From Mariniphaga sp. (GTDB taxonomy: Bacteria > Bacteroidota > Bacteroidia > Bacteroidales > Prolixibacteraceae): a DNA stretch of 5,728 bases. This document shows, in pieces, positions 1 through 5,728 of the stretch. The stretch covers positions 1 to 5,728 of the forward strand of contig JANYLE010000448.1 in the NCBI GenBank assembly GCA_025363795.1, read 5' to 3'. A model generated the notes under the pieces. It did not search any database. It was not told where the DNA came from and saw only the letters and a list, made by a program, of their open reading frames with translations. Numbering within the stretch: position 1 is the first letter of the stretch; every line of letters begins with the position of its first letter. Position numbers and translations under genes: made by a program.

Positions 1-821
1 ATTTTAACCTTTTGTTTTTCAGCCAGTACTCCCTTCTCCTGACAAGCTGCATGAAACTTGGCATAGTCGATACCAATAGGAAAGGCATCAACTTTAATCA
101 GTTTATCACGGGTGTAAATAATGTTCTGCGGACATTCAAAACCGGTTGTGCGCTTAACTGATTTTATAAAATGTTGTGCGTAATCGTTTGTATGAAAACC
201 AATTAAATCAGCTCCGAGCATTCCGTTTATAATCGCTTCCCGCCACGGACGCGGAATTAACCGGAATATCTCAAAGGATGGAAATGGAATATGCAGAAAG
301 AAGCCAATCGTTGCACCAGGAATTTTCTTCCGGATCATTTCGGGGAGCAGTAACAAATGATAATCATGCACCCAAATGAAATCGCCTGGTTTAATGATTT
401 TTACAAGCTCATCGCAAAACTTCATATTTGCTTCTTCATAAGCTTTAAAATACTGATCATCATAAACGCTATATGAAGGGAAATAGTGGAATAATGGCCA
501 GATAAGGTCGTTACAAAAACCACCGTAATACAAATCGTTTAATTTTGACGGGATCGTAACCGGAACCAAATCAAAATTCTCATTTTCGAAATCGTCAGAT
601 GAGAAATTTTCAGGTAAATTATCTGCAATACCTGTCCATACGATCTTATTATCAAGCGCTTTATTAGTTTGTTTTTTTAAATTCTCTGACAAAGAAAGAA
701 TGGCCGATACTAACCCACCCGAATTCTGCACTGCCTTATATCCTTTCTTCGTTTTGGTAAACTTAAACGGTAATCGGTAAGCCACAATTACTAACCGCTC
801 AAAATGCATATCTTTATTCAT
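1..821 (-). CDS. otsA: Trehalose-6-phosphate synthase (GT20), 5' part; runs off left edge
   Basis: Known role of the family: a cytosolic glycosyltransferase that joins UDP-glucose (or another NDP-glucose) and glucose-6-phosphate to form trehalose-6-phosphate. My own reverse translation gives 273 uninterrupted codons from ATG at 821 to the window edge, so the C-terminal half is missing. Visible family landmarks are the N-terminal strand with Arg16 (VIVAYRLPF), the glycine loop NSGGLVSA at 33-40, Trp62, the YYGGFCNDLIWPLFHY block at 98-113, WVHDYHLLLLP at 150-160 (Asp153), FFLHIPFPS at 174-182 (His177), GADLIGFHTNDY at 203-214 and FPIGID at 247-252. By position these match the E. coli OtsA substrate-binding Arg9, Trp40, Tyr76, Trp85, Asp130 and His154. 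The usual SNRLP here reads AYRLP. M5 (809) is an alternative start. Many Bacteroidota homologues carry a C-terminal trehalose-phosphatase domain; that cannot be seen here. It lies downstream of a GH15 gene on the same strand. Confidence 0.93.
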   Translation of the reverse strand, partial: MNKDMHFERLVIVAYRLPFKFTKTKKGYKAVQNSGGLVSAILSLSENLKKQTNKALDNKIVWTGIADNLPENFSSDDFENENFDLVPVTIPSKLNDLYYGGFCNDLIWPLFHYFPSYSVYDDQYFKAYEEANMKFCDELVKIIKPGDFIWVHDYHLLLLPEMIRKKIPGATIGFFLHIPFPSFEIFRLIPRPWREAIINGMLGADLIGFHTNDYAQHFIKSVKRTTGFECPQNIIYTRDKLIKVDAFPIGIDYAKFHAACQEKGVLAEKQKVK

Positions 822-858
822 AACTTATTCTTCTAAATAGGATTAACTGTAATACATG

Positions 859-893
859 CAAAAATGACTGATTAATAATCCATTAATCATCAA
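859..893 (-). promoter_or_regulatory. Candidate promoter of otsA
   Basis: Reading the minus strand, TTG (893-891) is followed after 24 nt by CATTTTTG (866-859), a 7-of-8 match to the Bacteroidota -7 element TAnnTTTG. The start codon of otsA follows after a further 37 nt. The spacing from TTG is slightly longer than the roughly 17-23 nt usually reported. If real, it would let otsA be expressed apart from the upstream GH15 gene. Confidence 0.35.
869..889. repeat. 8-bp inverted repeat, possible operator
   Basis: TGATTAAT and ATTAATCA form a perfect 8-bp inverted repeat around a 5-nt centre (AATCC). It lies in the GH15-otsA gap, exactly between the two halves of the candidate otsA promoter. Two-fold symmetry with 13 nt between arm centres suits a dimeric helix-turn-helix repressor. 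The arms are nearly all A/T and no U-tract follows, so a terminator is unlikely. Chance occurrence in AT-rich DNA is possible. Confidence 0.35.
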
Positions 894-951
894 CATCTAA
901 ACATCATGAATATGGATCAAAAAGATGGATCCAATAGCCATCCTGACCAGA

Positions 952-2745
952 TTAAGGTTTAATAAATCTGGAAATATGGCGCTCATCTGAGAACAGGGCT
1001 GCAGTCTTAATCAGTGCCAAATGCGAATAAGCCTGGGGGAAATTCCCAAGTTGTCTTTTGGTTTCAAAGTCAAGATCCTCGCTAAGCAATCCCAGGTGGT
1101 TCGAGTAACCAATAATCTTATTAAATATTTCATAGGCATCTTCGGTCTCTCCGGTCACATAAAGTGCATGAATCAACCAAAAGGTACAGATCGTGAAGGA
1201 TGATGATAGCCGGCCAAAATCATCGGCATTGATATAGCGATACATCAACCCATTATAGAAAAGTCCCTTTTTAATCGCGACTACCGTTTTTTTGAATTTT
1301 TCGTCCGACGCCGCGATAAAGCCGTATTCCTCCATCAACAAAAGTGAAGCATCAAGATCGGTTCCATGGTAGGTTTGGGTAAAACTTTGCATCTCTTCGT
1401 TCCATCCATTCTCCAGAATATCTTTTTTGATCCGGTCGGCCTCCAATTTCCATTGCCTGACATATCTTTTCATGTTCAGCAATTGAGCAATCTTCATTCC
1501 CCGATCTAAAGTAACCCAGCACATTACCTTGGAGAAAACGAAATGCTTGTCTGAATTACGAATCTCCCATATGCCGTTATCCGACTTCTCCCAGTCAGCT
1601 ATTACTGCCCTGATAATGCTCCTTACAATCTCCCAGATATCCTCAATTTCGTCAAGCGTACCGGGGAAGTATTTGTAATACTGATAAATGACATCCATCA
1701 GATAACCATACACATCGTTCTGCTTTTGAAAATAGGCTGCGTTGCCAATCCTGACCGGTTTCGAGTTTTCATACCCACTTAAATGTAACAGCTCTTCCTC
1801 GTGCAGCACCTTTTCTCCCCTGATGCCATACATGATCTGGAACTTGTCCTGCCTCGTTTTTATGATTCCTTTGATAAAGGTTATAAACCGGCGGGCCGAT
1901 TCGTTATGTCCCATATCGAGCAGCGTTTCGATTGACATGGATGCATCGCGAAGCCAGCAAAAACGGTAATCCCAGTTCCGCACTTCTCCGATGGTTTCAG
2001 GAATACTCGTAGTAAGCGCAGCCAAAACGGCACCGGTCGACTGGAACGACATCAACTTCAAAACCAAACTACTTCGTGTGATGATTGCATTGTGTAATTT
2101 AAATTTCTTGGAACGGTTCACCCAGTTTAACCAATAAACCTTGGTTCGGTTATATTCGAGGCTGACCCGTTGAGTATCAATAGTAATCAACTTCTGGTTA
2201 TAGGTCAGGAGAAGAAACTGGTCACTTTCAAGTAAAACCTCATTCTTTCCAAGAATCGAAGCTAACGGGAGGCTTGAATAAAGATAGACGCAATCCAACG
2301 GATCATCAACCGATTCGGTTTTAATATAGTTCCTGCCAACATGATGAATAACATCCTTTTCGGCGTATTTCATCTTTGGATTATAATTCACCCGGAAGGT
2401 GGGCCGACCCGATGTTCGCCTGATATAGCGGTAGATTTCAGGAGGCAGGTAATAATTGGGCTCTATAAGCTTATAACGCGGCATAAAATCAAGCACCTCA
2501 AAACTTCCTTCGTCCGAAGTGAACTGGGTACAAAGGATATTGGTATTATCCAGGTATTTTTGAGTAATTATATATTTATCAGATACGATAAAGCTAAACT
2601 CGCCCCCCTTTTCAACATCCAATATTTTCGAAAAGATGGAAGGCGAATCAAAATCAGGGAAACAAAACCAATCAATGCTGCCTGTTTCTGAGATCAATGC
2701 CGCACTTCTGCAATTCCCTACAACTCCGTAATTTAAATTCTGCAT
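952..2745 (-). CDS. Glycoside hydrolase family 15 protein (glucoamylase/trehalase-like)
   Basis: GH15 enzymes are inverting hydrolases that release glucose from alpha-glucans or split trehalose. The 597-residue length is normal for the bacterial single-chain form: an N-terminal beta-sandwich (about 1-235) that begins with the hallmark YGVVGNCRSAALISETGSID stretch (6-25), then an (alpha/alpha)6 barrel (about 240-590). Barrel signatures are RNWDYRFCWLRDAS (256-269), HLSGYENSKPVRIGNAA (321-337), GIWEIR (391-396), FSKVMCWVTLDR (404-415), LGLLSED (551-557) and LGNFPQAYSHLALI (566-579). By analogy with fungal glucoamylase, Glu394 is the likely general acid and Glu556 the general base; both are present. 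No signal peptide is seen, so it is probably cytoplasmic. An in-frame TAA lies two codons before ATG 2745, so no upstream start exists. It lies 130 bp upstream of otsA on the same strand, which favours a role in trehalose or a related alpha-glucoside. Substrate is not determined by the sequence. Confidence 0.92.
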   Translation of the reverse strand: MQNLNYGVVGNCRSAALISETGSIDWFCFPDFDSPSIFSKILDVEKGGEFSFIVSDKYIITQKYLDNTNILCTQFTSDEGSFEVLDFMPRYKLIEPNYYLPPEIYRYIRRTSGRPTFRVNYNPKMKYAEKDVIHHVGRNYIKTESVDDPLDCVYLYSSLPLASILGKNEVLLESDQFLLLTYNQKLITIDTQRVSLEYNRTKVYWLNWVNRSKKFKLHNAIITRSSLVLKLMSFQSTGAVLAALTTSIPETIGEVRNWDYRFCWLRDASMSIETLLDMGHNESARRFITFIKGIIKTRQDKFQIMYGIRGEKVLHEEELLHLSGYENSKPVRIGNAAYFQKQNDVYGYLMDVIYQYYKYFPGTLDEIEDIWEIVRSIIRAVIADWEKSDNGIWEIRNSDKHFVFSKVMCWVTLDRGMKIAQLLNMKRYVRQWKLEADRIKKDILENGWNEEMQSFTQTYHGTDLDASLLLMEEYGFIAASDEKFKKTVVAIKKGLFYNGLMYRYINADDFGRLSSSFTICTFWLIHALYVTGETEDAYEIFNKIIGYSNHLGLLSEDLDFETKRQLGNFPQAYSHLALIKTAALFSDERHISRFIKP

Positions 2746-2771
2746 ATTTTGTTACTCATGGTAATACTTCC

Positions 2772-2779
2772 TAAAAATA
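2772..2779 (-). promoter_or_regulatory. Candidate -7 element of the GH15 gene
   Basis: TATTTTTA on the minus strand matches TAnnTTTG at 7 of 8 positions and ends 26 nt before the GH15 start codon. No TTG lies at a good -33 distance (the nearest upstream is 28 nt away), so this is weak alone. It gains support from similar spacing at three other starts in the window. Confidence 0.3.
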
Positions 2780-2852
2780 GGCGGATTTTCCCGATTTAAA
2801 CGAGAAACAATGTTAATAATTGTGCTGAGGCCGATTAAGCAACTCCTTTTGT

Positions 2853-2860
2853 TATTTTTG
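2853..2860 (+). promoter_or_regulatory. Candidate -7 element of the EamA transporter gene
   Basis: TATTTTTG is an exact match to the Bacteroidota TAnnTTTG element and ends 27 nt before the GTG start at 2888, which predicts a short leader of about 20 nt. A TTG lies at 2820-2822, but its 30-nt spacing is too long for a normal -33 box. Confidence 0.42.
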
Positions 2861-2887
2861 CCAACTTGATCAACCAATAAATCTCCA

Positions 2888-3823
2888 GTGCAGAAGAAAA
2901 TTGTCAACGGGTATTTTTATACGATTTTGGGAACTATTGCCTTTAGCAACGTTTACATTTTCAGTAAAGCTGCATTGAATGAAGTAACTCTCCCGCAGTT
3001 TTTGTTTTCGATGTGTGCCATTGGATTTGTTATCAACCTGGTCATATTGTGGGCAAAAGGAGGTTTTTCAAAACTGGCCACAGTTCCCCGAATGATGTGG
3101 TGGATCTTCCCGACCTTGGGTTGCCTGGAAATCTTTACCGTTTCTACCTTTTATGCCTCAGTCAATGCGATCTCGGAACCTGCTGTAACCGGATTCCTTG
3201 GGAATCTTTTCCCTCTCTTCACCACAATACTGGGAATTGCATTTTTAAAAGAACGCTTCTCTCCGATTGAGACGGTGGGCATTTTTGTTGTTTTTGCAGG
3301 GGCTGTGCTAACCAGCTATTCCGGAAACATTGACTGGAAGAACTTCTTTATCCCGGGAGTAGGACTGGTTGTTATGAATTGCCTGGGTGCTGCCACGGCA
3401 ACCGTAATTGTTCGGGCAAAGGTCAATAACCTCTCTCCCGAAATTCTTAGCTTTAACCGCACTTTCTGGTTGCTGATCTTCTTTTCAGGATGGGTAATCA
3501 CAACCGGTACACCGCTTAGCTTCTCTACCCGCGCACTGACCAATATCACAATAGCTGCAATACTCGATCCTGTTCTGGCCATGCTTTTGGTTTACAAGGC
3601 CTATCAATACATTGAAGCTTCCCGCGGAACCATAATTCAGTCCACAAAAGGGTTGTTGATTATTCCGGTCGCCTTTTTATACTTTGGGACACTTCCATTG
3701 CCACACCAGATTGCCGGTGGAATAATTGCAATGATCGGGGTAATTATCATCGGATTAGGACAGTATACGCTGAACCTCAAAGAACAGAATAAAGCTGAAG
3801 CTAAACAAATATTTCATAATTAG
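2888..3823 (+). CDS. EamA/DMT-family membrane transporter
   Basis: The 311-residue protein has the drug/metabolite transporter layout: ten hydrophobic helices in two EamA halves, in the inner membrane. Approximate helices are 8-29, 35-57, 70-91, 98-120, 126-144, 154-175, 192-210, 218-238, 247-267 and 272-292, followed by a charged tail. The end of the fourth helix leads into LKERFSP (120-126), the loop typical of the first EamA repeat; the second repeat ends with the glycine-rich GGIIAMIGVIIIGLG (277-291). The family moves amino acids, metabolites or drugs; nothing in the sequence indicates the substrate. The start is GTG at 2888: the frame closes at TGA 2867-2869, no ATG lies between, and the next Met (residue 42) would remove the first helix. 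No Shine-Dalgarno is evident. It is divergent from the GH15 gene and converges on the methyltransferase gene with 16 bp between the stops. Confidence 0.9.
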   Translation: MQKKIVNGYFYTILGTIAFSNVYIFSKAALNEVTLPQFLFSMCAIGFVINLVILWAKGGFSKLATVPRMMWWIFPTLGCLEIFTVSTFYASVNAISEPAVTGFLGNLFPLFTTILGIAFLKERFSPIETVGIFVVFAGAVLTSYSGNIDWKNFFIPGVGLVVMNCLGAATATVIVRAKVNNLSPEILSFNRTFWLLIFFSGWVITTGTPLSFSTRALTNITIAAILDPVLAMLLVYKAYQYIEASRGTIIQSTKGLLIIPVAFLYFGTLPLPHQIAGGIIAMIGVIIIGLGQYTLNLKEQNKAEAKQIFHN

Positions 3824-3839
3824 GCACTTTACCTAACCT

Positions 3840-5237
3840 TCAGAGCGGGAATTTGGTCATTTCTTCTTTAAGCCTTTCATCCTTGAATTCGGTAACTGAC
3901 ATCCTGATGCGCCACTCTTTTGGAAAGGCACTATTGTACCGGTTGCCCACATTCTTAACCCAGCCTAACGGAATATTCCGGTAAGTAATCAGGTTCCAAC
4001 CTCTGTTGACCGATGGCGCCGCAATATCGTCGCGCTTCAAATAGGTAATTGCCTCTTCCAATGACAGATCAATCTCCGGGAAAACAGTTCGGTTCAGGAT
4101 AGTTGCTAACGCCAATTCATGTGCCGGCAGAAAATCCTTTTGCTTCATCTCCCCTATTTTTACCCCGGCGTGAATAATCCGAAGGTTGCTTTTTATCTGA
4201 AATAGTTCAGGTAGCAGGTGCGACGGGAAAGCGAGCAACGAATCTTCAAACCGCAAAACATCAAGACTTTCATCCGAAAATAATTTCCTGGCACTCTCTT
4301 TCTCAGCCTTTGAAGCCAGCAACGGATTTTCCTTGATCTTCCGTTGCTGCGTCGGATTACTTTCGCCGGTTTTCCGGACGACAGCCATAAAAAACCCTTC
4401 TCCGGATACTTTATGAGGATAAAACCGGTAACAAGGAAGACCACCCGCGTCAGTAACCGTAATTCCCCAATGGTCAGCTATTTTGAGCCCTATCGGCTCA
4501 ATGGATGCAAATTTACTGAGCCACTGTATATTTTCTTCATTCTCAGCAGGATTAAAAGTACAAGTGCTGTAAATCAATACGCCGCCATCTTTAAGTGTTG
4601 GCCATACATCGGCCAGTATCCGCTGCTGACGTTGGGCACAAAGCTGGGCATTATCAGGCGACCACTCCTGAACAGCACTTTCGTCACGCCTGAACAGCCC
4701 TTCGCCTGAACATGGGGCATCAATCACAATAAGATCGAAAAACTGTGGCAACCGCTGAAAATCGCGCGGATCACTGTTCGTAACAACGACATTGGGCTTC
4801 CCCCATTTTTTTAAATTCTCAGATAAGATCTGTCCGCGTGCCCTTATCACATCGTTACTTACCAACAAACTATCTTTAGGGAGAAGCGATGCCAGATGGG
4901 TCGATTTTCCACCGGGGGCAGCACACAAATCGAGGACCTTCATACCCGGCTTAAGCCCGGACTGCCGGACTGCCTGTTCCAAAAACATTGAACTCGACTC
5001 CTGAACATAGTAAACGCCGGCATGGATAAAGGGATCGATGGTAAAGAGGGGGCGCTTTGGAATAAAATAGCCAGTGTCACAGAAGTCAACTGGCGTTAAA
5101 TCGGGTTGCTCTGAAAACTTGTCACGGTTGATCCGTATTGTAGTTTTCGTTTCATTATCAAACGATTGATGAAATGCTTCAAATTCTTTATCCAGTATTT
5201 TCATCATTCGCTGCGCGAATATCTCGGGTAAAACCAT
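3840..5237 (-). CDS. rsmF: rRNA (cytosine-C5) methyltransferase, RsmF-like (NOL1/NOP2/Sun family)
   Basis: The family transfers a methyl group from S-adenosylmethionine to C5 of cytosine in RNA; E. coli RsmF (YebU) modifies 16S rRNA C1407. Residues are numbered from the longer possible start at 5279 (479 aa). YVQESSSMFLEQAV (91-104) precedes the SAM-binding loop VLDLCAAPGGKSTHLASLL (115-133). VIDAPCSGEG (185-194) holds Cys190 and STCTFNPAENEEN (238-250) holds the catalytic nucleophile Cys240, so both family cysteines are present. The C-terminal part (about 365-460) carries GWNLITYRNIPLGWVKNVGN (427-446), an RsmF-type RNA-binding tail absent from shorter RsmB-like proteins. I prefer ATG 5237 (residue 15, reading MVLPEIF), because homologues usually begin about there and an exact -7 promoter element lies inside the first 14 codons of the longer version. 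The gene ends 16 bp from the transporter stop. The exact rRNA target is inferred, not shown. Confidence 0.92.
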   Translation of the reverse strand: MVLPEIFAQRMMKILDKEFEAFHQSFDNETKTTIRINRDKFSEQPDLTPVDFCDTGYFIPKRPLFTIDPFIHAGVYYVQESSSMFLEQAVRQSGLKPGMKVLDLCAAPGGKSTHLASLLPKDSLLVSNDVIRARGQILSENLKKWGKPNVVVTNSDPRDFQRLPQFFDLIVIDAPCSGEGLFRRDESAVQEWSPDNAQLCAQRQQRILADVWPTLKDGGVLIYSTCTFNPAENEENIQWLSKFASIEPIGLKIADHWGITVTDAGGLPCYRFYPHKVSGEGFFMAVVRKTGESNPTQQRKIKENPLLASKAEKESARKLFSDESLDVLRFEDSLLAFPSHLLPELFQIKSNLRIIHAGVKIGEMKQKDFLPAHELALATILNRTVFPEIDLSLEEAITYLKRDDIAAPSVNRGWNLITYRNIPLGWVKNVGNRYNSAFPKEWRIRMSVTEFKDERLKEEMTKFPL

Positions 5238-5261
5238 TTTTAATTTTGTGCCAATGAATTT

Positions 5262-5269
5262 CAAAAATA
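5262..5269 (-). promoter_or_regulatory. Candidate -7 element of the rsmF-like gene
   Basis: TATTTTTG on the minus strand is an exact match to TAnnTTTG. It ends 24 nt before ATG 5237, and a TTG at 5296-5294 lies 24 nt upstream of it. It falls downstream of the alternative ATG at 5279, so a transcript started here would exclude that codon. Confidence 0.42.
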
Positions 5270-5383
5270 GCTTTTTCATCCGTACTTTTGATCCAAACCC
5301 AAAATAATGGGTGGTTATTTACACGAATCACGCTGAATATTTCAGGATTTCTGTAGCTTTACAAACTATAACATCCCATTGGT

Positions 5384-5391
5384 TATTTTTA
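5384..5391 (+). promoter_or_regulatory. Candidate -7 element of the right-edge gene
   Basis: TATTTTTA matches TAnnTTTG at 7 of 8 positions and ends 26 nt before ATG 5418. No clear TTG -33 box is seen; a TTT lies 23 nt upstream (5358-5360). Confidence 0.3.
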
Positions 5392-5417
5392 TATAGAGCT
5401 GATTAAAAAACAAATAT

Positions 5418-5728
5418 ATGTCTTCTTCTTTTCGGTTACGGTATTTCCTTGGACTAATCCCTACGGCAAAAAAGATTGATTCTGCATGGAATGAACTTTC
5501 CAATATGCAGAATGAGTTGCTTCAGATTGAAAATTCCAAAGAGTTCGCACGCTACAATGAGCTGAATCAATTGGTTCAATCGAATGATTTTCAGACCAAA
5601 AAAAGCGAAATTGTCAATCTTGATTTCAAAGATAGTCATGAGCAACGGTCACTTGCCGAACTGGCCAGACTTGAACATTCAAAACCGATTAAAGATTATT
5701 TCAGGTTTATACAATCACCCAACTTTGA
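5418..5728 (+). CDS. Unidentified helical repeat protein, 5' part; runs off right edge
   Basis: From ATG 5418 the plus strand is open for 103 codons to the window edge. The product starts MSSSFRLRYFLGLIP, a short hydrophobic stretch that is too weak to call a signal peptide, then becomes charged and apparently all-helical. Two segments resemble each other: IENSKEFARYNELNQLVQSN (37-56, continuing to Phe58) and LEHSKPIKDYFRFIQSPNF (85-103), both of the form E-x-S-K-x-x-x-x-Y followed by QS-x-x-F, with a 48-residue offset. A third S-x-x-x-x-S/L unit, FKDSHEQRSLAELARL (70-85), joins them. I do not recognise the family with confidence; charged repeats of this kind occur ahead of catalytic domains in some Bacteroidota secreted hydrolases, but no catalytic domain is visible. 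Start support comes from the candidate promoter at 5384-5391 and an A-rich leader. It is divergent from the rsmF-like gene. Confidence 0.7.
   Translation, partial: MSSSFRLRYFLGLIPTAKKIDSAWNELSNMQNELLQIENSKEFARYNELNQLVQSNDFQTKKSEIVNLDFKDSHEQRSLAELARLEHSKPIKDYFRFIQSPNF

Noticed and set aside
912..932. Repeated ATGGATC with GGATC/GATCC arms, possible terminator after GH15
   Set aside because: Only a 5-bp stem with a 9-nt loop and no T-tract after it on the minus strand; GGATCC is itself palindromic, so the symmetry is easily accidental.
906..962. 18-codon plus-strand frame (MNMDQKDGSNSHPDQIKV) in the GH15-otsA gap
   Set aside because: Too short to judge, no ribosome site or promoter recognised, and it runs antisense into the GH15 stop; no evidence that it is expressed.
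3316..3582. 88-codon minus-strand frame inside the transporter gene
   Set aside because: Lies wholly within a well-supported membrane protein gene; the translation resembles no family and the coding signal belongs to the plus strand.
3820..3836. TTAGG/CCTAA inverted repeat between the convergent stops
   Set aside because: Stem of 5 bp around a 7-nt loop with no T-tract on either strand; too weak to call a bidirectional terminator, though its place is right for one.
4344..4709. 121-codon plus-strand frame opposite the methyltransferase
   Set aside because: Antisense to conserved methyltransferase motifs, with no recognisable domain; an incidental open frame.
5297..5312. ACCCA/TGGGT inverted repeat before the rsmF-like gene
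   Set aside because: A 5-bp stem and 6-nt loop without a T-tract; may be chance or part of a promoter region, with no supporting evidence.
5454..5645. 63-codon minus-strand frame antisense to the right-edge gene
   Set aside because: No family resemblance, while the plus-strand frame is open to the edge, shows internal protein repeats and has a candidate promoter.

Overview
The window looks like chromosomal DNA from a member of the Bacteroidota, probably a marine or gut-type Bacteroidales/Marinilabiliales relative. The evidence is the style of the proteins, the AT-rich intergenic DNA, the lack of good Shine-Dalgarno sites next to start codons, and several matches to the Bacteroidota -7 promoter element (TAnnTTTG). 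The phylum call is inference from recognition; no database search was possible.

Left part (1-2745, all minus strand): a two-gene carbohydrate unit. A complete glycoside hydrolase family 15 protein (952-2745) lies upstream of, and points into, a trehalose-6-phosphate synthase gene (otsA type, GT20) that starts at 821 and runs off the left edge after 273 codons. The 130-bp gap between them has its own promoter-like sequence with a palindrome in the spacer. Together they suggest a module that makes trehalose-6-phosphate and hydrolyses trehalose or a related alpha-glucan.

Middle (2888-3823, plus strand): a complete EamA/DMT-type ten-helix membrane transporter with a GTG start, divergent from the GH15 gene across a 142-bp shared promoter region. 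It converges on the next gene with only 16 bp between the stop codons.

Right part (3840-5728): a complete NOL1/NOP2/Sun-type rRNA cytosine-C5 methyltransferase of the RsmF kind on the minus strand. It is divergent from the first 103 codons of a plus-strand gene that leaves the right edge. That gene encodes a charged, helical, internally repetitive protein of unassigned function.

There are no rRNA or tRNA genes, CRISPR arrays, insertion sequences or integrase genes in view, and no non-coding stretch is longer than about 180 bp. I see no convincing novel multi-gene system. The most useful observations are a repeated start-site architecture (TATTTTTR, then 24-27 nt, then the start codon) at four genes, the correction it suggests for the methyltransferase start, the operator-like palindrome before otsA, the variant active-site surroundings in the GH15 protein, and the repeat protein at the right edge.
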